A DNA stretch of 64,000 nucleotides, taken from the NCBI GenBank assembly GCA_022747635.1, contig JAKTNV010000023.1, positions 3,101,848 to 3,165,847 of the forward strand, read 5' to 3'. Every line of letters begins with the position of its first letter. The stretch's first letter is position 1. Source of the DNA: Hetaerina americana. Its lineage: Eukaryota; Arthropoda; Insecta; Odonata; Calopterygidae. This document shows positions 11,967-25,324 of the stretch, piece by piece. The position numbers and the translations under genes were made by a program. The notes beneath the pieces were generated by a model that worked only from the letters and a program-made list of their open reading frames with translations, did no database searches and had not been told where the DNA came from.

Positions 11967-13112
11967 CGACTCATCGTAGTCTATGTCAGCTGAATTAGTG
12001 TCACAAACACTGACGCCTTACTCTTTTTAATATGATATCATCAAAAGCTTGATATTCTAAATTAGGTAACTTTCAAATGAACCATCTGGTGAAGAATTAG
12101 GCCTCCATTTCTACATGCTTTTACTATTTATTTGTTGTTCTGCAGCATAAAATGACCAAAGAAAACCAAGGACCCATTGGAGTAACTCCAACTACGGTTT
12201 CCTCTCATTCACGCTCTCAAATATCGCACATCTTCGTTATCCATTCAAAAGGGAGTCATTGGCTTTAAGGGTTGTACGTTTCTCACGGGTGTTACCAATA
12301 TGAGATGTGACTTTCATTTAACCATTGTAAGTGAATTTGTGCATCGAAGACTTCAATCTTCATTATGGCTAAATAAATATATATCGATATTCCGTTGCAA
12401 ACATTTTATCTACAGTAATTCAAAATGAGGAGCCGTAGTCGATGTAGGGTAACACAATGGCTAAGAACACGGATTCATGTGAGAGCGTCCCTCGCATCTT
12501 TGGAAAAGGAAAATGCTCAACGCTACTCGAAGGACTTCAAAATTTTCACAAAAGGCATGACAATCCATGTTTTTCAGGTCCATATTTTTATTGGATGCAA
12601 CCAACTTGCACGATGAGCGAATAATACATGCACGTAAATACCTGAAGTTCGCTCGTTACTTCAATTACACAGTCGACCTAGGTCATCTTCTAATGCTCGG
12701 CCATTCTCTTTCTTGGAAAGTTAGTTCTTTGTCATTATACCCGTTTTTTTATCTTATCCCATCTTTCCCTTGACAGACGAATTTTTTTCGTTCTAAGTTA
12801 TGCTTCTAACATTGTAGTTCATTTTTCTCTGGCTATAAAGAGTTTTCACAATCTCAAAGGCCGTTTTTCTTGCGATCTCTCTAGCTATAAAATATTGTAA
12901 CTAATATGTATCAAAGATGCGAATGGAAGACACGGCTAATGATCCTGACAAGGCTCAATGGGGCAAATTACGAGTGGAAAGAATAAGTGTTATGTTAAGT
13001 GAAGGAGTGCAATTTTATTTATTTTCACAAATAAATTCATCGCATATTTTGCCTTAAGGAATAGACTCTCTCTTTACTTATGTATTTATTCTCATGTGCT
13101 TTATTTTCAAAT

Positions 13113-13114
<2 letters not shown>
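11967..13114. other. No gene seen
   Basis: AT-rich, with only short frames and no repeat shared with other parts of the window that I could detect. Confidence 0.5.

Positions 13115-13170
<56 letters not shown>
13115..13170. repeat. (TA)n microsatellite
   Basis: About 28 uninterrupted TA units. The open frames running through it are artefacts of the repeat. Confidence 0.97.
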
Positions 13171-13171
<1 letters not shown>

Positions 13172-14045
13172 GTAATTCCCTGCATTTGCGGGTGCATTTA
13201 GGCCTACTCTATCCTTCGCTAAACTACAATGCCCCGAATCGGAATGGACCAATAACTGCCTCCTAGTTCAAATTTATCGCTCATATTTATCGAGATTGTG
13301 GATCTTCTCCTTTCACTGCCTCTTCCAAGTGCGCGAGCGTGATATGCATGCAGCATTTGCCATTGCTCAATGCTAGTGAAGCAGTGCCCTCTTAAAAACA
13401 TCGTCCAGGTGTCCGAATAATTGCACCGTTCATTTTAAGAACCCACGGAACCGTTCGCTCCTCGTTTTGCGTGCAAGTTTTTTAACGTGGCGGTACCACA
13501 AAATAATGCCAAATGAATGTCATTCTTATTTGAGATCGATTCCGAGTGGTCCACAGAGCGAAAGCCCGTATTCTCCACTCCCCTTTGCCGCACGCCTGCC
13601 AAACTGCCGCAGCCCACCCACTGAGGTAGCTTCCGCGTGGCTTGGAGGCTGGTGCCCCCACGGGACCGCGTTCGATCACGGGCGCAGGCAGTGGACTTCG
13701 AAGCACTAGTGGGACCTCCCGTTCTGGCGCGCGGGTTGTATCAGTGTCTTGTTGCGCACTTCGTGACTCTTTCATATCTCCCTTCGTGGCGGCTAGAGCC
13801 TGACGGAGCAAACTTCTAGACGGGCTGCAAATCACGAAAGTTATCCCTTAATGCAAAAGAATCTCTGTCGAAAGTAATGCTAAGAATTTCCTCTGACGAA
13901 AGTAAATAAACAAAGTTTGGTATTTGATGAACATCGCTTCGATCTTCCCGCACGATGAATTGCTGTAGGAAAGCATGACGTGAAGTGAGCTGAAATAAAT
14001 AATGGTAAAATGGGAACTGAAACCGCAAACATAATCGATTACCCT

Positions 14046-14097
14046 CACCCTTGGAGAGCAATGGAAATCATTAGATTGCCATTGCTCTCCAAGGGTG
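14046..14097. repeat. Perfect 19-bp stem-loop
   Basis: Arms CACCCTTGGAGAGCAATGG (14046-14064) and CCATTGCTCTCCAAGGGTG (14079-14097) are exact reverse complements with a 14-nt loop. The transcript would form a stable hairpin. A microRNA-like precursor is possible, but a fully paired 19-bp stem is short for one; a template-switch palindrome is as likely. Confidence 0.85.
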
Positions 14098-14405
14098 CTC
14101 ATTTCAGTTGGTTTCAAGATGCCACCGTACACGAATTGATTGTGTCAACCGGCCTTAAATATCTGAATAGTGACCTTTCATTCGCAGTACACATCTAAAA
14201 GTGAAAGAAGTCCCTTATTACACATGTCCATCCTATTGATTGAGTTGTTTCTTAAACGTGTAATCCATTACTTTTGTATTTATTTATTTGACCATTTGCA
14301 AACGCTGACAACGGTTGAACTTTCTACTATTCCTCAATTTACGTTCTTTGCTAGCATATAGCCTTTTCTTCTTTGTGGTGCAAAATCAGAAAAGTCGCAA
14401 ATTTG

Positions 14406-14437
14406 CTGGGCAAGATGTAGATTAACATCTTGCCCAG
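14406..14437. repeat. Perfect 13-bp stem-loop
   Basis: Arms CTGGGCAAGATGT (14406-14418) and ACATCTTGCCCAG (14425-14437) are perfect, with a 6-nt loop. It lies 310 bp from the 14046 hairpin but is unrelated to it in sequence. Confidence 0.85.
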
Positions 14438-17400
14438 AAAATCAAAATCAAGAGGGCGTGAGTCAGTGAGTGTTAAGTCACAATCTACTATTTTAATTAA
14501 TGAGTAATGCAATAAATACATGGACGGCACAGGCAGGAAAAACACCAGATCTTTTTTCACAGCAATAGTGACACGTGACATTGTCTGCTGTGGCGATTGT
14601 GCATGGGAAAAGGATTCATTATTTCGTCATTGTTTTCGTCTGTTCCTGTCTCTTATGTCCTCTTAATGATCTTGATAACTGATTTAATGTTAGACTACAA
14701 TTATTGTTTCTGAGATAAGATTAAATGCAAATTATTTGTACTTATATAGTGACTTAAGTCGTGTACATAATTTCCGTGCTTCTGGTGACTCCCAACCCAT
14801 TCTACCCAGTAATGAGGTAACGTGTTTTTCGTTTCCAATGATTTTTCATGAAATGTTGAAGCTTTTCTTTGTATATTGCTAAATTTAGAAAAATGGTTTT
14901 CGGCCAATTTTGAGTTTCCGACGCACATTCAACTCTAGTACTAATAAATGTGAAAGAATACCTCTCCTAAACTTTTTCATTTGATAATTTCCCGACGCTG
15001 TTCCTTTGCCGAAGTCAAATTTCTTGAATTCAGCCGCACAGATGTCTCCACCATGTCCAACAAAAGTGCGCGATAATCTTATCTACCCCTCTGTAAACTC
15101 TGCGTGAAAGGGTGAATGAATATATTTTCCCAAAAGTGCATTTCAGCGCATATTTTTTAAATTTAGCCTCATCCTGACACCAAATGCTAATTCTGTTGAG
15201 ATTGCCGGGCCTCACAGACCCCATTAATTTGTCTGCATTGATGAGTGACTGGGTTACAAGTGGGTAATCTGATGATGGTTGCTATTTTAGGATTAGTGTT
15301 GACATTCCGCCACACGTTTTCTGCATCCTATGCACGAGTACACCGGCAACATGTTCATGCATCCCCCTCTTTCATTGTAGTGACCATTTATACCCAGATG
15401 CCCCGGAAAGGCCCCATGACCACGCTTCACTGTCTAAACCATGTCGACCGTGGTGATCTGGCGGTAATATGAGGACATTTCTTCCAATCATATTCTCCCC
15501 TTCGTGTTGAGGCTTGAGATTAAAGCATAAATTAAACTTCAAGTTGCACGTCTTAACTGCTTGGTTTGAAATTATTTTATTTTTTGGATTTCCCCTCTGA
15601 GCGAAGCAATTTGTCTAGAAATAAATTTTCTTTCGGAGATAATGTTTTAGAGAGAAATGTTTTAGAGAGAAAAACCAAAGTGAATTTCAGGAAATGCGCT
15701 CATCGAAAGGAAATGCAAGTCCGCCGAGAAAAAGTCATGCTTTATCGTAGAGGATGTGGGAATATGTTGCGTAAGAAAGGAGATGCCTTGTTTAGGTAAC
15801 ATGTGGAATAAAATATATTTTAAACCCGTGAGAGGAAGTGTTAAATGAGGAATTAGGTGAAGTTCAAAGAAATTACTTTAGAATTGTGGGATGGTTACAA
15901 TAAGAAGATAAGTGTGTGATCAAATTGAAATAAAGCATTTGGTAAAATTCGGTGAGCTTACTCAAGGCACCCACGCTATATTGGCGGATCGAACTACAAT
16001 TGCAGAACAAAATTGGATTCCAAAATGGACAAATTTAACACTATTCCAACCATTGCACAATTTTCAGTCACCGAAAACGAAGTTAATGAGCCCGAGCGGC
16101 TTGATCAAAGTATCTAATCGTCAGTTGGCTTCTATTTCCCGAGCACATCCCAGCCACGCACACCCCAGTGCCCTTGAAGGCTCGCAGGGTCAAATGCTGA
16201 GGAAGGAGTCTCTTTTCCTAGCGCAATCCACGATGGCTGAGCAAAAAGAAGGAAACCGTAACGCAGTAAAACAGTTAATTAAAAATTCCACCATATCAGG
16301 CTTAAAACGTCTCTTTTTATTAGTATTGAAACAGATCTCTTTTTTCTTTGACCGACTTATTTTTCTCTGTTTTGCCTCTTCTGTAGTCTTAATAACCCGA
16401 CAGCGGCTGAAGTGTTCATTTTCAGATGTAGATGTGGTGTAGCTGTCTGGTTTCGTGGATTATAATGCCTTGCACTGGAGCTTCACGCTTTGAAAAAATA
16501 ACTTGGTTTGGTTTTGAAGTCTGGTCTTATTATACCTCACGCTATATAGTTGTCAAATATGACGGTAAAACAGAGCGGTATGCGGAGGCCGTATCTTTGA
16601 GTGCGCGTCAGAAACGCGTAGGAAGTCATGCACCGAGCACGCAGAGAACGTATTAAATCATTACAACTGGTGCTTATAAATTCATTGCTATGATTAATTT
16701 ATTATAAATATATCGGACCGTATTTCAATCTGATATCTTGAAGAAACTGCTTCACATAATGATCCGGATAGTGACACAATTTGAATGGTTGAAAATTAAA
16801 ACGGCATAAGTATCATTTTTTCTTGTCTCAGAAAAATTGTTTAAAATATATAAATGTTTAAATGAAGTGAGAATTTGTGTGGTAAAATAAGAAAAAATAT
16901 GCGTTGCATTTTAAAAGGATAAATTGCTTTGCCAAAACAGCTAACTGCCTGGAAATAATATAAGATATTTTATACATTCATGTACACATACATGTATATA
17001 TAACTTGTGCCTTTATAATGTAAAAAGCATTTATGCGAAATGCCACTTGTAACGGCATGTCTTGAAAGAATGTTGACTGAAATTTCATCGGAATCACTTA
17101 GTTCCTTGTCACTGGTGTTGTCAATCTTTCTGCTAGAGTCTTTTAGAGCACATGATGAATTGGAAAAATAAATTGTGGTATGGATATTAAGTCTTTGATT
17201 TTCACTTTTTTCTGCTGAACTTATGCTGCTCGAAGAATTGGAAGATACATGGGTACATCATTCCTTTCTGTACGTGAAACATTCACTTTGCCGAATTCCG
17301 TGTCTTTATTCAATTTCTCTTACGAAGAAAACGCATTAGGTTTTTCTTTTTTATTTGAAATATAGTCATCTTTAAGCATTTCAACGACAGTAAATGCAAA

Positions 17401-18107
17401 CCTGGTTTTTTTAGGCAGATGCATTGAAGCCCATTGCATTATATGCAGTAACTTTTCTTTCCCTTCCTTTCACTGAGAGAAAAATTAGCATCATTTTTCC
17501 AGATAGCTATTACCGAATACCAGGATCTTGTGATGGACCTCTTCTATGGTTGGGTGAGAAAAAATATAAAGCCAAAATCGGGCAATTATATGATTTTTAT
17601 TCCTTCCGCCACGAATTTTAATGAAAGCAATCAGGTGCTCAGTTCCAGGAGGCGATGCTCTGACGTAATTTAACAAAAAGGAGCCAAATTTTAACCGAAA
17701 ACGTGTTGTAAAATTATCCGACCGCTTCTCGTATGATTTTTACTGCAATTATGTATTCCAAGATCAAATGTCCTCAGTTTTCCCCAATAGAATGTTTTAT
17801 TGATTTACACCATTGGAGAAGACTTATCGATCTAATCTAAGATATTATCGAGATCAATGGTAATAACATGAGATCTCTTTTCCTATGACTCCTGTATAAA
17901 CCTTAGTAACCTCTGCTTTTCTGAGTTTAATTAGTATTGGTTTTCACAGGTTTCTACCAACACAATTTTCTAAACCTCTTACCATTGTTATACATATAGA
18001 TGCAATACCATAACTTATGAAATGAAAGTTCTTGTAACTTATGACGCTTTGGCATTCCTTAAAAAGCTTTAACTTGATAATTTCACTCTTCAATTTCGGT
18101 AGATTTA

Positions 18108-19409
18108 CAAGGGTGGCTATTTATATTTTGAGCCTTGACAACATTGAGTGATTTAGACGCCATCTGACGTTTTCATCTGAATGTTTGACCCTTTTGACGC
18201 TAAATTCCCTCAGGACATTTTGCCATTTGATCATAACTTGTGTTGTTTACAGTGACTCGAAAATTTTGTCTCCGCGATAAACTGGAGTTTACTCGTGAAC
18301 ACTTCCGTGCGATGATATTTTACAAATTTCGACGTGGGTTACCAAGACAGGAGGGCAACTCACTCCCACTTTTGGCGATGGAGCTTCATCCTTTGCCACT
18401 GCGAAACGCTGATATAACCAATGCCATCACGGCCGCCGTTCGCTCAGCGACGAAAGTCGTGAAGGTCGTCCAAAAACAGTTGTTGTGACAGAAAACGCTC
18501 TGCAAGAACTAGTAAAGGAGGATCATCATGTGACTCTTCGTAAGATCCAGGCATCCTTGATTAGAATGAAGATCATCAATAAGATATTGCATGAACTTTT
18601 ATCTGCGAAAAAAATTGCTCGCGTTGGATCTCTCATAATTTGATTAGAGCTCAAAAAGATTCTTGGGCCAATTTCTGCGAAGAAATGCTCAACAAATCGT
18701 AATATCGCGGTGCATCAAAAGCTGTGTATGACATTTACGTAGGTGGCGAATCTTGGATCTATGCGTGTAAGCCCGAAACCAAAAACAGAACAATGAATTG
18801 GTCTTCCAAGACGAGCCAAATCCGACAAAAGTGATTCGCGCACAGAACACATCGGAGCAAATGATCGCCTGTTTCTTCGAAATAACTGGACGTGTGGCAA
18901 CCGTACCATTTGAGCAACGTAGAGCCGTGAATTCTGAATGGTACACGAGCCATTCATTGTTTGCCAGAAGTGTTTGGTGAAATACGGAAAAATAAGCGGC
19001 AACGAAGGATCATGACAAAGCAAGCTCATCATGCTTCTCATGACTCCATCATGACAAAGCAAGCTCTCACAGATCGGCTGAAACAACTACCTATTTGATT
19101 GGCCAGAACGTGGAATTGATGGGTCAGCCTCCCTACAGCCCTGAATTAACACTAAATGACTTCTTTTTATTCCCGTTTATCAAGGAAAAAACGTTTTTCG
19201 GCGCCCGAAGAAGCAGTTGATGCATTCAAGAACCATGTTTTGTAGGTACCTCATTCGGAGTGGAAAAAGTGTGACAAAAGTTGGTTCGAGCGCATGCAAA
19301 AGTGTATGGATTATCATGGAGAATACTTAGAAAAACAGTAAAGCCATTTTTAACAATAAATGACTGCTTTTTCATGATTAGGCTCAAAATTTATCAATAG
19401 CAACCCTCT
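18108..19409 (+). mobile_element. Mariner transposon copy M2, full length but inactive
   Basis: Inverted ends GGGTGGCTATTTATATTTTG (from about 18110) and the reverse complement of CAATAGCAACCCTCTT (to 19409) lie inside TA dinucleotides. The length of 1302 bp is right for a mariner. Transposase traces: N-terminus 'TREHFRAMIFYKFRRGLPRQ', then 'VYDIYVGGESWIYACKPETK' (first Asp region, Asp replaced by Gly), 'VFQDEPNPTKVIRAQNTSEQ', 'ATVPFEQRRAVNSEWYTS', and 'PPYSPELTLNDFFLFP' (third Asp kept). Several frameshifts and stops break the frame. At about 19010-19070 a short segment containing CATGACAAAGCAAGCTC is duplicated relative to copy M8. The central part is nearly identical to M8 (47416-48679) although the two ends are not. 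Confidence 0.92.
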
Positions 19410-19849
19410 TATCGTTGTTATTTTTGAGCATAAATATGTTGTGGGAACAAATAATAATCTTTCTAGCAATCATCTCTCGAACATATCATTTCTTTCCAAA
19501 ATCTGACTACCTTCCATTTACGAAGTCCGAATTCCCACTTTTATGAAAACATTTTATAGACGGTACTGTGATGACAGCAATCCTTGGTTAATTATTGTCC
19601 TAGAATCACAAATTACCAGAAGTAAGATCAGAGAAATTGAGGGATATTAAGTCAAGTTGTTAAATTTCCAGTTACCAAAACTGACAATGCAAATATTTAG
19701 CTCGCTTGGAGGTGTGTTCGTTTCACGAATAAAACTACGGCGACTACGGCTACTTCTCACCGAGAATTTGTCACTGCTAGCCAAAGTCACTTCTTTCAAA
19801 TACAGTCATTTAGATCCGTTCAAGTCATTTTTGCTCGAGGAAGCGTCCT

Positions 19850-20318
19850 CCATTTTGACAGCTCCCTGCAGGGTGGGGGACGGAGAAACCCTGTTGATGC
19901 CTCGGGGCGGGTGGAGTCCGCATTTTGTGCATCGCCTCTCACGTGGTGGATGCGGCCGCCGTGGGGAAGACGCTTGCGTCCCAGCGGTGAGCGTCTCTTC
20001 GCGTAGCCCAAGGGATGCCCGGGATCAGGACGGGCCGATGGGGGGGCGGCTTTAGAGGTTTCGAGGGAGAGGGGGGAGCGGGCGGACCCGGGCAGACGCA
20101 GACGAGTCCCTCCACACCCCGCCCCGCGCCACGTGGCCCGTCCGCCCCTCGCTTCGCCAGTGCAGCGGCGGGTCGTGGCCGAGCGCCGCCGCGCTTCCCG
20201 AGGACACTTTTACGTCTCCCCCGGCAACTGGTCGCGGGCCCCGTCTACATCGATATATCGGATTTATTGGCGCCGTGTGGGAGTGGCGCTTAGCCGTCGG
20301 AACCACAACGGGAGAGAG
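19850..20318 (+). promoter_or_regulatory. GC/CpG-rich block, candidate promoter and first exon
   Basis: This is the most GC- and CpG-rich stretch of the window, in an AT-rich setting. It ends with GAGAG|GTAAGCGGGG, a consensus 5' splice donor at 20319. Open frames on both strands through the block reflect base composition, so I do not assign a protein; a non-coding first exon is as likely. The next good exon signal on the same strand is 35267-35341, about 15 kb downstream. Linking the two is inference. It could instead be an unrelated GC-rich repeat. Confidence 0.35.
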
Positions 20319-21824
20319 GTAAGCGGGGATGGATTTGGAATCCTTAGTTTCGGGGGCACGTAGACTCCCTGGCGCGCTGACGTGTCGCCGTGGTTCGAAT
20401 GCTTTGGGCTGCCCTGTGCGGCCGCGCTCGTCCTCCGGAGATGTATTCCAAAGCGAATCATCGGTCAAAGAGTCCAATGAATGTCGTAGTAAGGAGAATC
20501 GGGATCAGCAATGCTAGACAGGGGAGTGGGACAGGATTACGGACGGGCATGATCCATTAGCATGACTCCACCTTTCCTTTGACGCGTGTAACTTGCTGGA
20601 GAGAAGTCTCGGAGAGATTTCTGGAAAGAAGGTGGGGTTTTATTTTAGCTCATTATACACACATAGCTTTAGCCAGCCAAGGAATCACCTTCATTGTTGC
20701 ACATAGAAAGTATCAGCGTGAGCTACAGACTCCTACTATATGACTCTTAAGGAATCGATGACATGTGAAGTCGAAATTTTAGCAGTGGGCAGGTCTTGGG
20801 TAAGCACTAAAGATATAGGGAAAGGAAATGCATTATGGTCAACGTGAATGGGGTGGTCACCTTTTCTTTAAATGGGAGGGAACTGCTGACAGTGATACTG
20901 GGTGAAGACTTGAGGTAAAAATAAGCTTGGCTTTACGAAGTTGGCATTTGAGGAAAGAGGACGAACAAAGATCGGAAGATTTTGAATCTAGTTTGCGTGA
21001 AGGATGGTATAAATTGGCTGGTCAGGGACGAAGACTAAAGAAGAAATTATATATAATGGGAGAAAGAGGATATTATTGAATGAATATATACAATATTAGG
21101 AGAAGTTGCGAGAAGATATTAAGTGTTGGTTAAGTTTCATAGGTCGTGAGAGAAAGGAAAATAATGGGTAAGCGATGGAAGAAATAGGAAATAAGTCAGC
21201 ATTTTGGAAAAATTAAACGGTGATGACTAGTAAGAGAAGATCAGGGAAGGGAATATGGTGAATCAAATTATGTCAACTCTATACAAAAACTGCTTGGACG
21301 TCTGGTGCATATTGTATTAATTACCGATGACTGCCTAGTACGCATCCTCAGGATGGCTTTAAAAAATAATTTTCCTCCGATATTGATCAGCCAGACGGAA
21401 CTGGTCATTTTTCTGCGCAACACTGATTCATTTTGAACGATAATGGAAGATAAAGTTGCTATTGGAGCTAGGTTTCAATTCCAATTATTACAACCGCGCG
21501 AAGACTTTCGAACACGTATTCCGAACAAGATTCCCGAATTCCGTTTATCTCTACGTTTACGCCTGCGGCAGCGTAAAGTATATACAGATATCTTTCTCAA
21601 GTTCTTTAGTATTGTAAAACTAATAATTCATGGAGTTGGTATCTTGAGTTGACAGCAACAAACCCATAAACGGCAAAATATCATACATTTAAGAATGTGA
21701 CTCCATTCTCTCCGTTCCGCAATTAGCGATCCTGGAACTCGTCGCGTTGGATGAGGCCACGGAATCTCAGCTGCATTTGGAAATGTTTCCTCTCCGAAAA
21801 ATGGCTTTCATTTTGGTCGATAAA

Positions 21825-21862
21825 GAAGAGAGAGAGAGAGGGGGGGAGAGAAAGAGAGAGGG
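21825..21862. repeat. GA-rich microsatellite
   Basis: An imperfect (AG)n tract with a G7 interruption. Confidence 0.9.
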
Positions 21863-24715
21863 CATTGCAAAGATTAATCTATGAATTTCCCCTTGAGTTG
21901 TGTCCTCCACATGCATCTTTTTTTGTCCCTCGGATGACGCACCCGCGCCCGTCGAGAGGCTGTCGAGCTCATTCAGCCGCGCTGGCCAGCACCCCGTGGA
22001 GCACGCGTCGCGTCACTCTTCGCCACGCTTTGTTGTAGCGTGCTTAATATTCCCGCCCAAACTATTATAGTCTCCATCGTAGTCTGTGAAAGTATATGCA
22101 TTAATGTCGTTAAAATAATAATACTCCAATATTTTTATTTCTATACATCTTGGGCTCACATTCCTTTGTTTCTTATGCTCTCATACTGTTAACAGGATAA
22201 TAATTCCATTTTACTCCGGAGTCTTTATTAGCCAAGATTCTCATTATTCAAAAAAATTATTTTTTTAAAATTAATAACTGCCACTATAATACTCAGTGCA
22301 AAGTCATTAAAAAGCTTTTTTCAGAGATAGTGCGTGCATTCGGTTATAAAGAGACATTTCTGCGGTAGTGAACACCGGAAGAGTTCACTTAGAGATTGCT
22401 TAAGAGCTTATCATTTGTTCTTTGCAAGTTAAAATCTCCCTTCGGTCTTGCCTCTCAGGATCACTCTTGTTTTCACATTCTAGAATTAATCCTACGTCAA
22501 CATTTTCTATTACGCCATGTTACTCGAAATTTCTACATTTTTCACGGTCACGGGGATACGTGAATGTGTTTTGCAATTAAAATTACAACCTCGTCACTTT
22601 TTTGAAAAAATTTAAAAAGGAAATAGCAAAGTACATTTCTTTTACTCTGAGCATGAGGCCAACGAGCCGTTACTTCCATTTAATGAGGTTCCATTTCATG
22701 CATGAGAGGGACTGGAAACATTAAAAAAAGATTCTTTGGGGGAATTTTGGCCGTGTGTTTTTTGGCGCAAATTCCTCGACGGGGTACTTCCGGTCTGTGC
22801 TAGGTCTACTGAGTGAACGACGGCAAGCCATTCCTGAGGATATCTACCACCTGTTGAATGCCTTTCTATTTTATCGGACCGTAAATGCTGTTCAACGGTT
22901 GATAGTTTGGAGCTCTTTCGGCCCTGTTGAGCGTCGAGTTTTTCAATGGTCATGGGTATTGGTCGTAATTTTGACAATTGTATTCTAATTGTTGAGGTTA
23001 CGTGATAATGTCCATTTCAAAATTAGCACCAACATTGAATGCCATTATTATTTTATTCACGGTGTTTTTGTGAGGTGTCATTCGCGGTTATTATGTATAC
23101 GTGATATTTTTGCTCGGGCATTATAAGCCATATTAGGTATTTATGCCGTTAGAATATGCCGTTTTATCTTAATGGAAAATTGTAGCATAATTTATAGCTT
23201 CGATTTTGTGAGCGTACTTCGAGTCATTTTACTATTCGTCGTATTTGCTTGCTATTGACTCTTCGTATCGCACTCGCTTCGGTGAAGTATGTATTAGATA
23301 AGTAAATAACATATATTTGAGCAAAAAATATGCAAGTTATGGAGAAAAGGTTCTATACTAATGAATTATTTTTTGCTGAAAAAGATTTGATGAAGCATGG
23401 AAGTCTTAGGGCCGAAGGTGAAATCATAAAGCAATATGGTCCTGTCAAGTACCTGTAAACATATCACTTGGTACTGATTATTGGGAACCCTCTTATATGC
23501 ATAAGAAATATACTCATATTTACTAGAACTAGTAGTACCACAGTTACCGCGGTGATACAAAGAACAATTGCTGCTGGGCAGCTTTTGGCCGTGGATATAG
23601 CTATAACGGTTACATTAAGCTGAACAGTGACGGCATCATTGCACCAGCAGAAACTTCGCTATCAAAGTAAGGAAGAAAAAATATTTTAGGAAACTGTTTG
23701 TATCGATATTTTTACTTTTCTTGGATTTGTTAAGTTAGCCCGCAAAAAATGTTTATATTCAGCCCTTAAAACTAAAATTAAATTCCTTGTAATTACCAGC
23801 CTCCCTAGTACTGGCTAATGATTTGTATGTAAGCACTTAAAAAACAAAATTGCTTAGGGTTTTAATGTTTTTCCTTCCTTAGTAAGTTTTATTCTTTATT
23901 AAAATACAACTCTAAGGATTCTGCACTCGAGTTCGCCACTTTCACGTAATGCCTTCATATAGGCGCTCCGTTTTTCCCTGATGCTATGGAAACCATTTAG
24001 TTAATCCGTCATTCTTGATGTAAATGACATAGTTGTAACACGCCTCCGGTCTCTTAGTTGCTTGACTGTGTTGCACTCCTTTTCATATTTTACTCCCTCA
24101 TTTAAAAAAACTGAATTTTCACTGTCTCAGATATTTCGATTTTAATACGAATAAAACCGTGATTTCTCACTCGAAGTTATAGTTTTTCCTTCTTTTCAAA
24201 TGTTAGCACTCATTGAAATATTAGCGAAATTTATACGGGTGTTCATCGCGTTTGATATGATGTTTATTTGTCATAGATATGAAAGTGTATTATTTCTCCT
24301 TTTGTATGGGCTCATTTTTTAAATTTAATATATTTATAGAATGTACATGAATAACTGTAGATTCTTTTAAATGATAAAAACGATATGGTACCCGTAGCAT
24401 TCTCCTATAGCTGATTTTTTATACATTTTTTGCTCAATAGTGTAAAGAAATTGTTCAGTAAATTCTGCGATACAATCGCTTTCATCAGTATTATGAAACC
24501 GTGTTTTTTTTGCGAGTTCGAGATTAATGGATAATAATAATAAATAATTTTTATTGCTCTGGGAGCAAAGTCCCTTGGAGCAGAATACATGTTACATGAG
24601 GTTTTGAAACCTATGGAGTGAAACGTTAACATAATTCATAGAATAAGGTAATTAAACCAGTCACAAAACACAATTTAACATCAGTTGAACGAAACATACA
24701 GTACAATACATACAT

Positions 24716-25210
24716 ATAATATATCTATATATATATCGTATATATCATATATATATATCATATATATATAATGTATAACACTTAGCACTAGTGGACAAGG
24801 ACAAAAACACAGAAACACACAAAAAAGAGACTCACTATTTTTCGAATTTTCAGTGGTCATTACCACCTTTATCAAGGAAGAGAGGGACCGAACTGAAGGG
24901 AATACGAGGGCTGGAGTGATGGATGGAAGGGGAAGGTGGGGAGAGAATTCCGAAGGGACGGGTTTGGAGGGGCAGCGTTAGAAGGGTGGGGAAAATGTAG
25001 AAGGTGATGGGGGTGGAAGGGGGATGAAAATATAATTGAAGCAGGGTAATTAATGCCTAATATTGATTCCTGGCCAGTTCCAGGACTCCAAGAGCCAGAT
25101 GGAGGATTGCTCTAATGTTTTCAGTTTCAGAGGAGGATCAGAGGGTGGGAGGGATGCTATGATGGATACACTATAGCATTTATCAAAGGGAGTGTTGTGT
25201 TCGGAGGCGT

Positions 25211-25213
<3 letters not shown>
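24716..25213 (-). mobile_element. Penelope-type terminal fragment with TA microsatellite edge
   Basis: An imperfect TA/ATC array (24716-24776) is followed by a block whose first 115 bp (24777-24892) match both arms of the inverted repeat at 39834-40129. Minus-strand reading shows a hammerhead-like core at 24846-24877: TTGATAAA, stem GGTGG...CCAC, GAAAAT. The purine-rich remainder to 25213 has no intact frame. It is flanked by a second TA array. Association of hammerhead motifs with Penelope-like elements is established knowledge; membership here is inferred because no RT or GIY-YIG domain is visible. Confidence 0.45.
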
Positions 25214-25257
<44 letters not shown>

Positions 25258-25290
25258 CATATAATATATCATATATATACATATATAACA
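25214..25290. repeat. (TA)n microsatellite
   Basis: About 20 pure TA units followed by imperfect TAATATCAT units, lying between the Penelope-type block and the 3' end of a LINE fragment. Confidence 0.95.
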
Positions 25291-25324
25291 ATAGTTATAA
25301 TTACCAAGCGTAAATATTAAGCCT

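Larger units (their letters stand above)
13171..18105. other. No gene seen; GC-richer 13430-13830
   Basis: The only GC-richer part is 13430-13830, with overlapping frames on both strands and a tRNA-like string near 13620-13690 (GTTCGATCACGGG) that may be a worn SINE head. Two perfect hairpins lie at 14046 and 14406. A 176-codon plus frame at 15912-16442 is the longest but shows no domain, and I do not call it a gene. Confidence 0.45.
19412..24715. other. No confident gene; GC-rich block 19850-20460
   Basis: Apart from the GC-rich block and a GA-rich microsatellite, this is AT-rich. A frame pair at 22696-22988 has no recognisable domain. A second GC-richer patch lies at 21930-22035. I could not identify repeats shared with the rest of the window. 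Confidence 0.45.

Noticed and set aside
15912..16442. 176-codon plus-strand frame
   Set aside because: No recognisable domain, unconvincing composition and no splice or repeat context; long frames of this size occur by chance in 64 kb.
20015..20477. Arg/Pro-rich frames on both strands of the CpG-rich block
   Set aside because: They reflect GC-rich composition. I keep the block as a possible promoter or first exon but do not call a protein.
22696..22988. Opposed frames (93 and 77 codons), the minus one rich in Lys/Ser/His
   Set aside because: I could not match it to any family or to another region of the window, and no splice sites support it.
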